Assembly: GCA_963720735.1 (NCBI GenBank)
Contig: CAVRGL010000010.1
Coordinates: 372,001 to 436,000, forward strand
DNA: 64,000 nucleotides
Direction: 5' to 3'
DNA from: JBBRHQ01 sp963720735
Lineage (GTDB): Bacteria > Actinomycetota > Thermoleophilia > Solirubrobacterales > 70-9
The notes under the pieces were generated by a model. It was not told where the DNA came from, did not search any database, and was given only the letters and a program-made list of their open reading frames with translations. The position numbers were made by a program, and so were the translations under genes. Positions 31,469 to 40,072 of the stretch are shown here, piece after piece (within the stretch, counting starts at the first letter, position 1; every line of letters begins with the position of its first letter).

Positions 31469-32772
31469 GCGCCGGCGAGACCCGGATGCTGCTGCGCGGG
31501 GCCGAGGACCCGGAGATGGCCACGCTCGAGGGCTACAAGCGGCACGGCGGTTACAGCGCGATGGAGATGGCCTACCGGGAGCTGGAGCCGGAAGAAATCG
31601 TCAACGAGTTGGAGGAGTCCGGGCTGCGGGGGCGCGGGGGCGCCGGCTTCTCGATGGGCAAGAAGGCCTCCTTCCTGCCGCGCGGGGAGATGCAGAAGTA
31701 CCTCTGCTGCAACGCTGACGAGTCCGAGCCCGGCGCCTTCAAGGACCGTGAGCTGATCCAGCGCAACCCCCACCAGCTGATCGAGGGGATCGCGATTGCT
31801 GCGCTCGCTGCCGGCGTCGGCCACGCCTTCATCTTCATCCGCGGCGAGTACGACCGGCAGGGGGACATCCTCGACGCGGCGGTGGCGGAGGCCTATGCGG
31901 CCGGCTACCTGGGGACTGACGTCCTCGGCTCCCACCACGACCTCGAGCTGGTCGTCCACCGCGGCGCCGGCGCCTACATCTGCGGCGAGGAGACGGCGCT
32001 GCTCGACGCGCTCGAGGGCAAGCGCGGAAACCCGCGGCTGAAGCCCCCCTTCCCCGCGGTCGAGGGCCTCTACGGCGGGCCGACCCTGATCAACAACGTC
32101 GAGACCCTCTCCAACGTGCCCCACATCGTCGCCAACGGAGCCGACTGGTTCAAGAGCTTCGGCACCGAGCAGTCGCCCGGGACCAAGGTCGTCTCGATCT
32201 CCGGTTGCGTACAGCGCCCCGGCAATTATGAGATCGAGCTGGGGATCCCGACCCGAGAGATCGTCTACGGGCTCGCCGGCGGCCCCCCCGACGGCCGGGA
32301 GGTCAAGGCCTATTACCCCGGCGGCTCCTCCTCCCCGGTGCTGACCGGAGACGACCTCGACCTGCCCTACAGCTTCGAGGCGATGGCCGATGCCGGCTCG
32401 ATGCTGGGCTCGGGCTCGATCATCGTCGCCGACGACCGCGTCTCGGTGCCCCACATGGCGCTGCGCACGGCGCGCTTCTACCACCACGAGTCGTGCGGGA
32501 AGTGCACACCCTGCCGCGAGGGGACCAACTGGACGGTGAAGATGCTCGAGCGGGTGGCGCGCGGCGACGCGACCCCGATGGACCTCGACATCGTCGCCTC
32601 GGTCCAGGAAAACATCATCGGCCACTGCCTCTGCGTCCTCGGCGACTCGATGGCGATGCCGGTCGGCGCCATGGTCCGCAAGTTCCGCGAGGAGTTCGAG
32701 CAGACGATCGCCGGCGCGAGCAAGGTCTACGTGCCCGAGGAGCTGATCCCGGCGGGAGGCCGCGCCAGATGA
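31465..32772 (+). CDS. nuoF: NADH-quinone oxidoreductase subunit F
   Basis: NuoF binds NADH, FMN and the N3 [4Fe-4S] cluster, and is the entry point for electrons. The Gly-rich nucleotide site LRGRGGAGFSMGKKASFL, the FMN-site CNADESEPGAFKDRELI, GAYICGEETALLDALEGKRG and the cluster motif SCGKCTPCREGTNW with a later Cys in IGHCLCVLGD are all present. It has 435 residues. GTG 31465 overlaps the nuoE stop. Confidence 0.96.
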   Translation: MSAGETRMLLRGAEDPEMATLEGYKRHGGYSAMEMAYRELEPEEIVNELEESGLRGRGGAGFSMGKKASFLPRGEMQKYLCCNADESEPGAFKDRELIQRNPHQLIEGIAIAALAAGVGHAFIFIRGEYDRQGDILDAAVAEAYAAGYLGTDVLGSHHDLELVVHRGAGAYICGEETALLDALEGKRGNPRLKPPFPAVEGLYGGPTLINNVETLSNVPHIVANGADWFKSFGTEQSPGTKVVSISGCVQRPGNYEIELGIPTREIVYGLAGGPPDGREVKAYYPGGSSSPVLTGDDLDLPYSFEAMADAGSMLGSGSIIVADDRVSVPHMALRTARFYHHESCGKCTPCREGTNWTVKMLERVARGDATPMDLDIVASVQENIIGHCLCVLGDSMAMPVGAMVRKFREEFEQTIAGASKVYVPEELIPAGGRAR

Positions 32773-35225
32773 GAAAGGTCACCTTGGTCATCGATGGGCG
32801 GGAGATCGAGGCGATCGAGGGCGAGATGCTGGTCGATGCCGCTAAGCAGGGCGACGTCGAAATCCCCGTCTTCTGCTACGAGCCGAAGCTCGGCGCCCCG
32901 GTCGGCGCCTGCCGGATGTGCATGGTCGAGATCGAGGGGATGCCGAAGCTGCAGACCGCCTGCTCGACGCCGGTCCGCGACGGGATGGTCGTCTACACCC
33001 GCAACGAGCAGGTCCAGGGAGCGCAGAACGCGGTGGTCGAGTTCCTGCTGGTCAACCACCCGCTCGACTGCCCGGTCTGCGACAAGGGCGGCGAGTGCCC
33101 GCTCCAGGACATCTCGATGGGTTGGGGAGGGGGCCGCAGCCGCTTCACCGATGCCAAGCGCCATTTCGAGAAACCGATCCCCCTGTCGCCGCTGATCGGG
33201 ATCGACCGCGAGCGCTGCATCCTCTGCTACCGCTGCGTGCGCTTCAGCCAGGAGGTCGCCGAGGACTCCCAGTTGCAGCTGCTCGAGCGCGGCGACAAGT
33301 CTTACGTCGGCACCTACGACGAGCGCCCCTACATCGCCCCCTTCCACGGCAACATCACCGAGCTCTGCCCGGTCGGGGCGCTGACCTCCTACACCTACCG
33401 CTTCCGCGCCCGCCCCTGGGACATCGAGCAGGCCGGCTCCGTCTGCACCCTGTGCCCGAGCCAGTGCAACGTCAGCTTCACCGTCCGCGACGAGGCCGTG
33501 AAGCGGGTGCTGGCGCGGGACAACCCCGACGTCGACGACGGCTGGCTCTGTGACAAGGGCCGCTACGGGTTCGAGATGCTCAGCGGGGATGCCCGGGTGC
33601 GGGGGCCGGTCCTGCGAAGCGGCGGCAATCCCGGGGAGGCGGGCTGGCCGGAGGCGATCGAGCGCGCGGCGAGCGGACTCCGCTCGGCCGGGGCGAGGAC
33701 GGCTGCGATCGTAGGCGATGCCTCCAACGAGGAGGCCAACCTTGTGCAGCGGATCCTGCGGCAGGCGCTGGGCTCGGCCCACATCGACTCGCGTCCTGCC
33801 GCCGGGCCGCAGCGGGAGGAGCTGATCAAGCTCGCCGACCCCGCGATCTCGGCGAGGGTCGCGGACATCGACACCGCCGGCGCGGTCCTGGTGATCGGCA
33901 CCGACCCCCTGCACTCCTCGCCGATCCTCGACCTGCGGATCCGCAAGGCGGTCCGTCGCAACGGCACCGCGCTGGCGCTCGCCACCGAGCGTCCCACCGC
34001 GCTCGACGGCGGCGCCGCGGCCGTGGCCCGCTACGCCCCCGGGGGGGTCGCCGGCTTTCTCGCCGAGCTCTGCGCGGCGCTGGCCGGAGGCGATGGCTCG
34101 GGCCCGGCCGCCGAGGTCGCGGCGACGCTCGCGGAGGCCGAGGACGTGGTTGTCGTCTGGGGGGAGCGGATCGGACGCGCCGAGTCCGGCCTGGCCGCGA
34201 TCGAGGGACTGCTCGGCCTCGCCGAGGGGCTCGGGATGAGCAGCAAGGACGGGTCGGGGCTGCTGGAGGTGCCCGACCTCACCAACGCCCGCGGGGTGCG
34301 CGAGGTCGGCTGCCTGCCCGACGCCGGACCGGGGCTGACCGAGACCGAGCTGGGGATGGGAACGGCGCAGATCCGCGCCGCGCTGGAGGAGGGGTACCTC
34401 TCCGCGGTGATCCTCTTCGGCGTCGACCCACTGCGCGACTTCGCCGACGGCGACGGCTGGAAGCGGGCTCTCTCCGCCGCTGAGGTGGTGATCGCCTTCT
34501 CGATGCTCGAGAACGAGACGACCGCCGCCGCCGATGTCGTCTTCCCGCTCGAGAGCCACGCCGAGAAGGACGGCACTGTGACTCACCCCGACGGGCGCCT
34601 GCAGCGGGTTCGGCCGAGCGCCTCGCGACCTGGGGAGGTGCGGCCCGCCTGGCAGTTGCTGGCCGAGCTGGCCGCCGCCTTGGGCCACGAGACGGGGATC
34701 GAGTCGGCGCCTGACGCGCTGGCGGCGGTCGCAGAGGCGGTGCCGTTCTACGCGGGGATCAGCGACGCCGAGATCGGAGGCCGAGGAGTCAGGTGGCAGG
34801 ACCGGCCTGCCGCCGAGACCCTCCCCCGGGGTGCACCTCCGCGCGAGATACCGGATCTCGACTCGAGCGCCTCGGCGCGCTCCGTGCAGAATTCCCCGGA
34901 GGAGGGAATCGACGGCAGGCTACTGCTGGGCACCTATCGCGACCTCTGGGCGGGGCCGGTCACCGAGTTGAATTCGGCGCTGCGGTTTCTGAAGCCGGGT
35001 CAGACCGTGGATCTCTCTCCCGGGGACGCCGAGCGTCTCGGGCTCTCGCAGGGCGACCAAGTGCTGGTGGGGAGCAATGGGACTCGGGTCGCGGCTCGGG
35101 TTGCGGTTCGGGGGCGGGTGGCCGAGGGGGCCTGCTTCCTGATCGAGGGAACGGCGGAGGGCAACGCCAACGTCCTGCTGAACGGCGGGGGCGAGGCGGT
35201 CTCGATCGAGAAGGTGGGCGGGTGA
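32769..35225 (+). CDS. nuoG: NADH-quinone oxidoreductase subunit G
   Basis: The 818-residue NuoG carries several iron-sulfur clusters. The N-terminal [2Fe-2S] ligands are Cys36, 48, 51 and 65. HPLDCPVCDKGGECPLQD is the His-Cys3 site. CILCYRCVRFSQ with a later Cys in CPVGAL is a [4Fe-4S] site. CTLCPSQCNVSF plus WLCDKGRYG is the extra N7-type site found in some bacteria. The rest is a molybdopterin-oxidoreductase-like domain without a cofactor. ATG 32769 overlaps the nuoF stop in ATGA. Confidence 0.95.
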   Translation: MRKVTLVIDGREIEAIEGEMLVDAAKQGDVEIPVFCYEPKLGAPVGACRMCMVEIEGMPKLQTACSTPVRDGMVVYTRNEQVQGAQNAVVEFLLVNHPLDCPVCDKGGECPLQDISMGWGGGRSRFTDAKRHFEKPIPLSPLIGIDRERCILCYRCVRFSQEVAEDSQLQLLERGDKSYVGTYDERPYIAPFHGNITELCPVGALTSYTYRFRARPWDIEQAGSVCTLCPSQCNVSFTVRDEAVKRVLARDNPDVDDGWLCDKGRYGFEMLSGDARVRGPVLRSGGNPGEAGWPEAIERAASGLRSAGARTAAIVGDASNEEANLVQRILRQALGSAHIDSRPAAGPQREELIKLADPAISARVADIDTAGAVLVIGTDPLHSSPILDLRIRKAVRRNGTALALATERPTALDGGAAAVARYAPGGVAGFLAELCAALAGGDGSGPAAEVAATLAEAEDVVVVWGERIGRAESGLAAIEGLLGLAEGLGMSSKDGSGLLEVPDLTNARGVREVGCLPDAGPGLTETELGMGTAQIRAALEEGYLSAVILFGVDPLRDFADGDGWKRALSAAEVVIAFSMLENETTAAADVVFPLESHAEKDGTVTHPDGRLQRVRPSASRPGEVRPAWQLLAELAAALGHETGIESAPDALAAVAEAVPFYAGISDAEIGGRGVRWQDRPAAETLPRGAPPREIPDLDSSASARSVQNSPEEGIDGRLLLGTYRDLWAGPVTELNSALRFLKPGQTVDLSPGDAERLGLSQGDQVLVGSNGTRVAARVAVRGRVAEGACFLIEGTAEGNANVLLNGGGEAVSIEKVGG

Positions 35226-36223
35226 GCCTGCCGCTTGCCGACACCGGGGTGGCGGAGGCGACCTGGATCCTGATCGTCAAGTCGATCGTGATCTTCGCGG
35301 TGATCTTCGCGATCCTGCCGGTGCTGACGGTGGTCGAGCGTAAGCTGATCGGCCGCTTCCAGCATCGCTACGGCCCCAACCGGGTCGGTCCCTACGGGTT
35401 ATTCCAGCCGCTGGCAGACGTCGGCAAGCTGCTCTCCAAGCAGGCCTTCCGCCCCGATGCCGCTGTCCCGGCGCTTTTCCTACTGGGTCCGCTCCTCCCG
35501 GTGCTCTCGGGAATCCTGGCGCTGGCGATCATCCCCTTCGGGGACGTTCAGGGGGGCGTCGGCTTCTACGGGATCGACGTCTCGATCGGAATCCTCTACT
35601 TCTTCGCGGTCGGCTCAATCGCCTTCTACGGGATGCTGCTCGGCGGCTGGGCCTCGGGCTCGAAGTACAGCTTCCTCGGGGCGATGCGCTCTGCGGCGCA
35701 GCTGATCTCCTACGAGGTCGCGATGGGGCTCTCGCTGCTCGGGGTGATCATGATGGCCGGCTCGCTCTCGCTGGTCGACATCGTCAAGTCGCAGAACCAG
35801 ATCTGGTTCATCGCGCCGCAGCTGGTCGGCTTCCTGATCTTCATGGTCGCCGGCTTTGCCGAGACCAACCGCGCCCCATTCGACCTCCCGGAGGCCGACG
35901 CCGAGCTGGTCCAGGGGTTCATGACCGAGTACGGCGGCATGCGCTTCGGCTCCTTCCTGCTGGTCGAGTACCTGGAGATCATGGTCGTCTCCGGAATCGC
36001 CGCGGCGATGTTTCTCGGCGGCTGGATGGGCCCCGGCCCGTCCTGGCTGGACCCGATCTGGATGCTGGCGAAGATGCTGGTCCTGGTCGGCTTTTTCATC
36101 TGGATCAGGGCGACCCTGCCGCGCCTGCGCTACGACCAGCTGATGCGCCTCGGCTGGAAGGTGCTGCTCCCGCTGGCGACCCTGAACGTGCTGGTCACCG
36201 CGGTGCTGGTGGTGGTGACGTGA
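35222..36223 (+). CDS. nuoH: NADH-quinone oxidoreductase subunit H
   Basis: NuoH links the peripheral arm to the membrane arm and lines the quinone channel. The 333-residue protein shows about eight helices. It has VVERKLIGRFQHRYGPNRVG, FQPLADVGKLLSKQ, ISYEVAMGLSLLGV, GFAETNRAPFDLPEADAELV and TEYGGMRFGSFLL, the strongly conserved loops with quinone-site acids. GTG 35222 overlaps the nuoG stop by 4 bases. Confidence 0.96.
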   Translation: MSLPLADTGVAEATWILIVKSIVIFAVIFAILPVLTVVERKLIGRFQHRYGPNRVGPYGLFQPLADVGKLLSKQAFRPDAAVPALFLLGPLLPVLSGILALAIIPFGDVQGGVGFYGIDVSIGILYFFAVGSIAFYGMLLGGWASGSKYSFLGAMRSAAQLISYEVAMGLSLLGVIMMAGSLSLVDIVKSQNQIWFIAPQLVGFLIFMVAGFAETNRAPFDLPEADAELVQGFMTEYGGMRFGSFLLVEYLEIMVVSGIAAAMFLGGWMGPGPSWLDPIWMLAKMLVLVGFFIWIRATLPRLRYDQLMRLGWKVLLPLATLNVLVTAVLVVVT

Positions 36224-36765
36224 GCGAGCGCTTCCCCTATCTCGCCGACGAGAGCGTGATCGAGGTCCAGCGTGGCCCTGAGCCCGGCGGCCCAGGCGGC
36301 GCGTACCGGGCGTTCGGCGAGACCCTGAGGGGGCTGAAGACGACGATGGCACGGCTGATCGAGGGCCCGCTGACGATCCAGTACCCCGAGGAGAAGACCC
36401 CCGTCTACCCGCGCTTCCGCGGCCGCCACAAGCTGCACCGCTTCGAGGACACGGGGTTGGAGAAGTGCGTCGGCTGCTCGCTCTGCGCCGCCGCCTGCCC
36501 GGCCGACTGCATCCGGGTCGTCGCCGCCGAGAACGATCCCGCCGACCGAGTCTCGGCGGGAGAGCGCTACGCCTCCGTCTACGAGATCAACCTCTCCCGC
36601 TGCATCTTCTGCGGCTACTGCGAGATCGCCTGCCCGTTCGACGCGATCACCATGGGCCACGACTATGAGATGTCGGACTACGACCGCAACGATCTGATCT
36701 TCACCAAGGAGATGCTGCTCGCCGAGCCGATCGAGCGCACCCCTCTGCGCAAGGAGGGCGAGTAG
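36220..36765 (+). CDS. nuoI: NADH-quinone oxidoreductase subunit I
   Basis: NuoI passes electrons through clusters N6a and N6b to NuoB. Two 4Fe-4S motifs of the C-x2-C-x2-C-x3-CP type appear: CVGCSLCAAACPADC and CIFCGYCEIACPFDA. The N-terminus has GLKTTMARLIEGPLTIQYPE, an amphipathic membrane-contact region. It has 181 residues. GTG 36220 overlaps the nuoH stop. The operon is then interrupted by a non-nuo gene 9 bases on. Confidence 0.95.
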   Translation: MSERFPYLADESVIEVQRGPEPGGPGGAYRAFGETLRGLKTTMARLIEGPLTIQYPEEKTPVYPRFRGRHKLHRFEDTGLEKCVGCSLCAAACPADCIRVVAAENDPADRVSAGERYASVYEINLSRCIFCGYCEIACPFDAITMGHDYEMSDYDRNDLIFTKEMLLAEPIERTPLRKEGE

Positions 36766-36774
36766 CTTGAGCGC

Positions 36775-37182
36775 GTGGCGGAAGACCTCCTCAGCAACTT
36801 CCGCGCCGGCTACGAGCGCTCGGCGGCCGCCTTCAACGAAGGGGACCTCGACCGAGCCCTCGCCGGCATGCCGGAAGACCTCGAGTGGCACGCCGTCAGC
36901 GAGGACCCGGAGCAATCAGTGCTGCGGGGCCCTGCAGAGATCAGGGGTTTCTTTCAGGGCTTCCGGAACGTCTTCGACCGCTGGCGAATCGAGCCGATCT
37001 CCTTCGAGCAGCTGGCCGAGGCGTCGATCCTCGTCCACCACGTCATCCGCGGGACAAGCCGCGGGGCCGAGGTGCCGGTTGAGGTCGAAACCTGGGAGCT
37101 GTGGGATTTCGAGGAGATGCGCCCGGTGCGCGTCCGGCAATTCTTCTCCCACCATCAGGCGGTGGCAGCAGCCGCATCCTGA
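36775..37182 (+). CDS. SnoaL-like (NTF2-fold) protein inside the nuo operon
   Basis: This 135-residue protein has an NTF2/SnoaL-like fold: FRAGYERSAAAFNEGDLDRA, MPEDLEWHAVSED, LRGPAEIRGFFQGFRNVFDR and ETWELWDFEEMRPVRVRQFF. Such domains can be isomerases, hydrolases or simple ligand-binding folds. GTG 36775 lies 9 bases after nuoI and the stop 24 bases before nuoJ, so it is transcribed with complex I. It is not a known complex I subunit; a role as accessory factor or passenger is inference. Confidence 0.82.
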   Translation: MAEDLLSNFRAGYERSAAAFNEGDLDRALAGMPEDLEWHAVSEDPEQSVLRGPAEIRGFFQGFRNVFDRWRIEPISFEQLAEASILVHHVIRGTSRGAEVPVEVETWELWDFEEMRPVRVRQFFSHHQAVAAAAS

Positions 37183-37206
37183 GCCCGGGCCGGGGTCGGC
37201 GCGCTG

Positions 37207-37770
37207 ATGGAGGAGGTCGTCTTCTTCGGGGCGGCGATCGGGGCGCTCGGCGGCGCGATCGCCGTGGTCGGGCTTCGCAACCCCTTCTACAGCGTGCTGG
37301 CGCTGGTCGTCCACCTGATCTCGCTCGCCGTGCTCTTCCTGCTCCTGCACTCCGAGTTCATCGCCGCCGCCCAGGTAGTCGTCTATGCCGGGGCCGTGAT
37401 GGTGCTCTACGTCTTCGTCGCCGCCTATGTCGGCGGGATCGAGGAGCCCGTGTGGGAGCCGATCCCGGGTCAGCGCCTGCTGGCGCCGCTGCTCGGGGCG
37501 GCGCTCTTCGTCGAGCTCTCGATCGCCGTTCTCGGCTCCTCCCTGAAGGCCCTCGGCACCGACGGGCCCCACGTCGCCGACGGCTTCGGCGCCCCCTCCC
37601 GAATAGGCACGCTGATGCTGGAGCGCTACCTGATCCCCTTCGAAGCGGCATCCCTCCTCCTGCTGATAGCCGCAGTGGGCGCCGTAGTGCTCGCCGGCCG
37701 CCGGCGCTCCTCCGGAGATGGCGCCGCCGCGGGCGCCGGGGTCTCCCCGCCGGGGGGAGGGTCTCGATGA
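37207..37770 (+). CDS. nuoJ: NADH-quinone oxidoreductase subunit J
   Basis: NuoJ is a five-helix membrane subunit. VVGLRNPFYSVLALVVHLIS and FIAAAQVVVYAGAVMVLYVF, the latter including the pi-bulge helix, are the typical parts. A C-terminal tail of about 25 Gly/Ser/Pro-rich residues is unremarkable. ATG 37207 comes after a 24-base gap, and the stop overlaps nuoK in ATGA. Confidence 0.94.
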   Translation: MEEVVFFGAAIGALGGAIAVVGLRNPFYSVLALVVHLISLAVLFLLLHSEFIAAAQVVVYAGAVMVLYVFVAAYVGGIEEPVWEPIPGQRLLAPLLGAALFVELSIAVLGSSLKALGTDGPHVADGFGAPSRIGTLMLERYLIPFEAASLLLLIAAVGAVVLAGRRRSSGDGAAAGAGVSPPGGGSR

Positions 37771-38066
37771 GCGTCGAGTGGTACGTCGTCCTCTCGGCGC
37801 TGCTGTTCGCGATCGGCGCCGGCGGCGTGCTGATCCGCCGCAGCCCGGTGGTCATCCTGCTCTGCCTGGAGCTGATGCTGAACGCGGGCAACCTCGCCCT
37901 GGTGGCCTTCAGCCGGATGACCGGCAACGAGTCGGGGCAGGTCTTCGCCCTGATCGTGATGGTCGTGGCGGCCTGCGAGGTGGTCGTCGGCCTGGGGCTG
38001 ATCGTCGCCATCTTCCGCCGCCGCCTGCCGCTCAACGTCGATGAGCTGAGGGGACTGAAGGGGTGA
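37767..38066 (+). CDS. nuoK: NADH-quinone oxidoreductase subunit K
   Basis: NuoK is a 99-residue, three-helix antiporter-like subunit with two membrane Glu residues for proton transfer, seen in LLCLELMLNAGNLALVAFSR and VMVVAACEVVVGLGLIVAIF. Length and motifs are standard. ATG 37767 overlaps nuoJ and the stop overlaps nuoL (GTGA). Confidence 0.95.
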   Translation: MSVEWYVVLSALLFAIGAGGVLIRRSPVVILLCLELMLNAGNLALVAFSRMTGNESGQVFALIVMVVAACEVVVGLGLIVAIFRRRLPLNVDELRGLKG

Positions 38067-40072
38067 GCGTCACCACCTGGGCCTGGCTGGTGCTCGCCTT
38101 CCCCCTGGCCGGATCGATCGTCACCGCGCTCGGCTTCAGGGCCTTCCCCTCCCGTGTCGCCGGGATCATCGGCACCGCCTCGATCGCGCTCGCCTTCGCC
38201 TGCGCGGTCGGTGCCCTGCTGACCATGCTGGGCGATTCCCCGGACTCCCGCAGCTTCACCTCGACGGCCTGGGACTACGCCAACGCGGCGGGGCTCAACA
38301 TCAAGCTCGGGATCCTGGTCGACCCGCTCTCGATGTTCATGGTCCTCGTGGTCACCGGGGTCTCCAGCCTGATCCACCTCTACTCGTTCGGCTACATGCA
38401 GTCGGACCGCGGCTACCACCGCTTCTTCAGCTACCTCAACTTCTTCGTCTTCTCGATGCTGCTGCTGGTGCTCGCCGGCAACTTCGTGCTGCTGATCGTC
38501 GGCTGGGCCTTCGTCGGCTTCGCCTCCTACGCCCTGATCAGCTTCTGGTACCGGCGCACCACCGCCACCAGGGCCGGGATGAAGGCCTTCGTGATCAACG
38601 TGGTCGGCGACATCGGCCTCACCCTGGCGGCCTTCCTGATCTTCCGCGAGATCGGCTCCTTCGACTACGGCACCGTCTTCGCCAAGGCCCCGCACGTCTT
38701 CACCACCAACGAATGGACCGTGGTGGCGATCTGCCTGCTGCTCCTGCTCGGGGCCTTCGCCAAGTCGGCCCAGCTGCCGCTCCATACCTGGCTGCCCGAC
38801 GCGATGGAGGGCCCCACCCCGGTCTCCTCCCTGATCCACGCCGCGACCATGGTCACCGCGGGCGTCTACCTGATCGCCCGTACCCACGTCCTCTTCGGCC
38901 TCGCCCCGACCGCCGCCGACGTATCCGCCTTCATCGGCCTCGCGACGCTGTTGATCGCGGGCACGATCGCCCTCGTGATGACCGACCTGAAGCGGGCGAT
39001 CGCCTACTCGACGATGAGCCAGATCGGCTACATGGTGGTCGGCGTCTCGATCGGCGCCTTCAGCGCCGGGATGTTCCACCTGATGACCCATGCCTTCTTC
39101 AAGGCGCTGCTTTTCATGGCGGCCGGCTCGATCATCGCCGGGATGGCGAACCGCCAGAACATCGACGAGATGAGCGGCTTCGGCAAGGCGATGCGGGCGA
39201 CCTCGATCCTCTTCGTCGTCGGCGGTCTCGCCCTCGCCGCCTTCCCGTTGACCTCGGGCTTCTTCTCCAAGGACGAGATCCTCGGCTACGCCTGGGCCCG
39301 GGGCGGCTTCTACGAGATCTTCACGATCGGCGGCTACATCGGCGCGCTGCTCACCGCGATCTACACCTTCCGCCTCGTCTTCAGGGTGCTGCCGGGAGAG
39401 CCCTGCAAGGAGGCACAGGAGCTGATCGACACCGGTCACGTCTACCACGCCGAGCCGGCCAACCCGGCGACCGGAGAGCTCGAGGACACCGAGGTCGGCT
39501 TCCCCGGCGAGACCCACCACATCGCCGAGCAATCGCCGTCGATGCTGGTGGCGATGAGCGTGCTGGGCTTCCTCGCCCTGGTCGGCGGACTGGTCCAGAT
39601 CCCCGGAGTCGACGACGTGATCACCAAGTTCCTCGACCCGGTCTTCGCCGACTCGCCCCTCGCGGCGATCCATCCCAGCGTGCTCGCCGACTGGGAGGGC
39701 CTCGGGGTCGGCGGGGCGATCTCGATCCTCGGGATCTACATCGCCCACTGGCTCTACATCGCCCATCCCGAGACTCCCGCGGTCCTGCGCCAGCGGCTGG
39801 AGCCGCTCTATCAGCTGTGCGTCAACAAGTGGTACTTCGACGAGGCGATCGACATCCTCGTCGTCCGCCCGTCACTGGCCGTGGGGCGCTTCGCCAGCCG
39901 GACATTCGAGCGCGTCGTCGTCGATGGTCTTGTCAACGGCGCCACCGACGTGGTCCGCGGAGCCGGCGGGATCGTCCGCGGCGCCCAGTCGGGCTTCGTG
40001 CGCAGCTACGCGCTGCTTCTGGTCGGCGGCTTCGCCGGGCTCGGCCTCTACTTCCTGATCGTGAGCAGCTGA
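38063..40072 (+). CDS. nuoL: NADH-quinone oxidoreductase subunit L
   Basis: NuoL is the distal proton-pumping subunit (669 aa) with the long lateral helix at its C-terminus. GILVDPLSMFMVLVVTGVSS, SYALISFWYRRTTATRAGMK, LPDAMEGPTPVSSLIHAATM and SQIGYMVVGVSIGAFSAGMF include the proton-path Glu, Lys and His. A charged loop near residues 450-490 is slightly long. GTG 38063 overlaps nuoK and the stop overlaps nuoM by one base (TGATG). Confidence 0.96.
   Translation: MSVTTWAWLVLAFPLAGSIVTALGFRAFPSRVAGIIGTASIALAFACAVGALLTMLGDSPDSRSFTSTAWDYANAAGLNIKLGILVDPLSMFMVLVVTGVSSLIHLYSFGYMQSDRGYHRFFSYLNFFVFSMLLLVLAGNFVLLIVGWAFVGFASYALISFWYRRTTATRAGMKAFVINVVGDIGLTLAAFLIFREIGSFDYGTVFAKAPHVFTTNEWTVVAICLLLLLGAFAKSAQLPLHTWLPDAMEGPTPVSSLIHAATMVTAGVYLIARTHVLFGLAPTAADVSAFIGLATLLIAGTIALVMTDLKRAIAYSTMSQIGYMVVGVSIGAFSAGMFHLMTHAFFKALLFMAAGSIIAGMANRQNIDEMSGFGKAMRATSILFVVGGLALAAFPLTSGFFSKDEILGYAWARGGFYEIFTIGGYIGALLTAIYTFRLVFRVLPGEPCKEAQELIDTGHVYHAEPANPATGELEDTEVGFPGETHHIAEQSPSMLVAMSVLGFLALVGGLVQIPGVDDVITKFLDPVFADSPLAAIHPSVLADWEGLGVGGAISILGIYIAHWLYIAHPETPAVLRQRLEPLYQLCVNKWYFDEAIDILVVRPSLAVGRFASRTFERVVVDGLVNGATDVVRGAGGIVRGAQSGFVRSYALLLVGGFAGLGLYFLIVSS

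Noticed and set aside
32727..34688. Long minus-strand open frame (653 codons) opposite nuoG
   Set aside because: It is antisense to a clearly conserved gene; Gly/Arg/Asp-rich composition is typical of GC-rich shadow frames.
37358..39766. Minus-strand open frame of 802 codons opposite nuoJ-L
   Set aside because: Low-complexity Gly/Asp/Glu/Arg composition and complete overlap with conserved nuo genes; a shadow frame.
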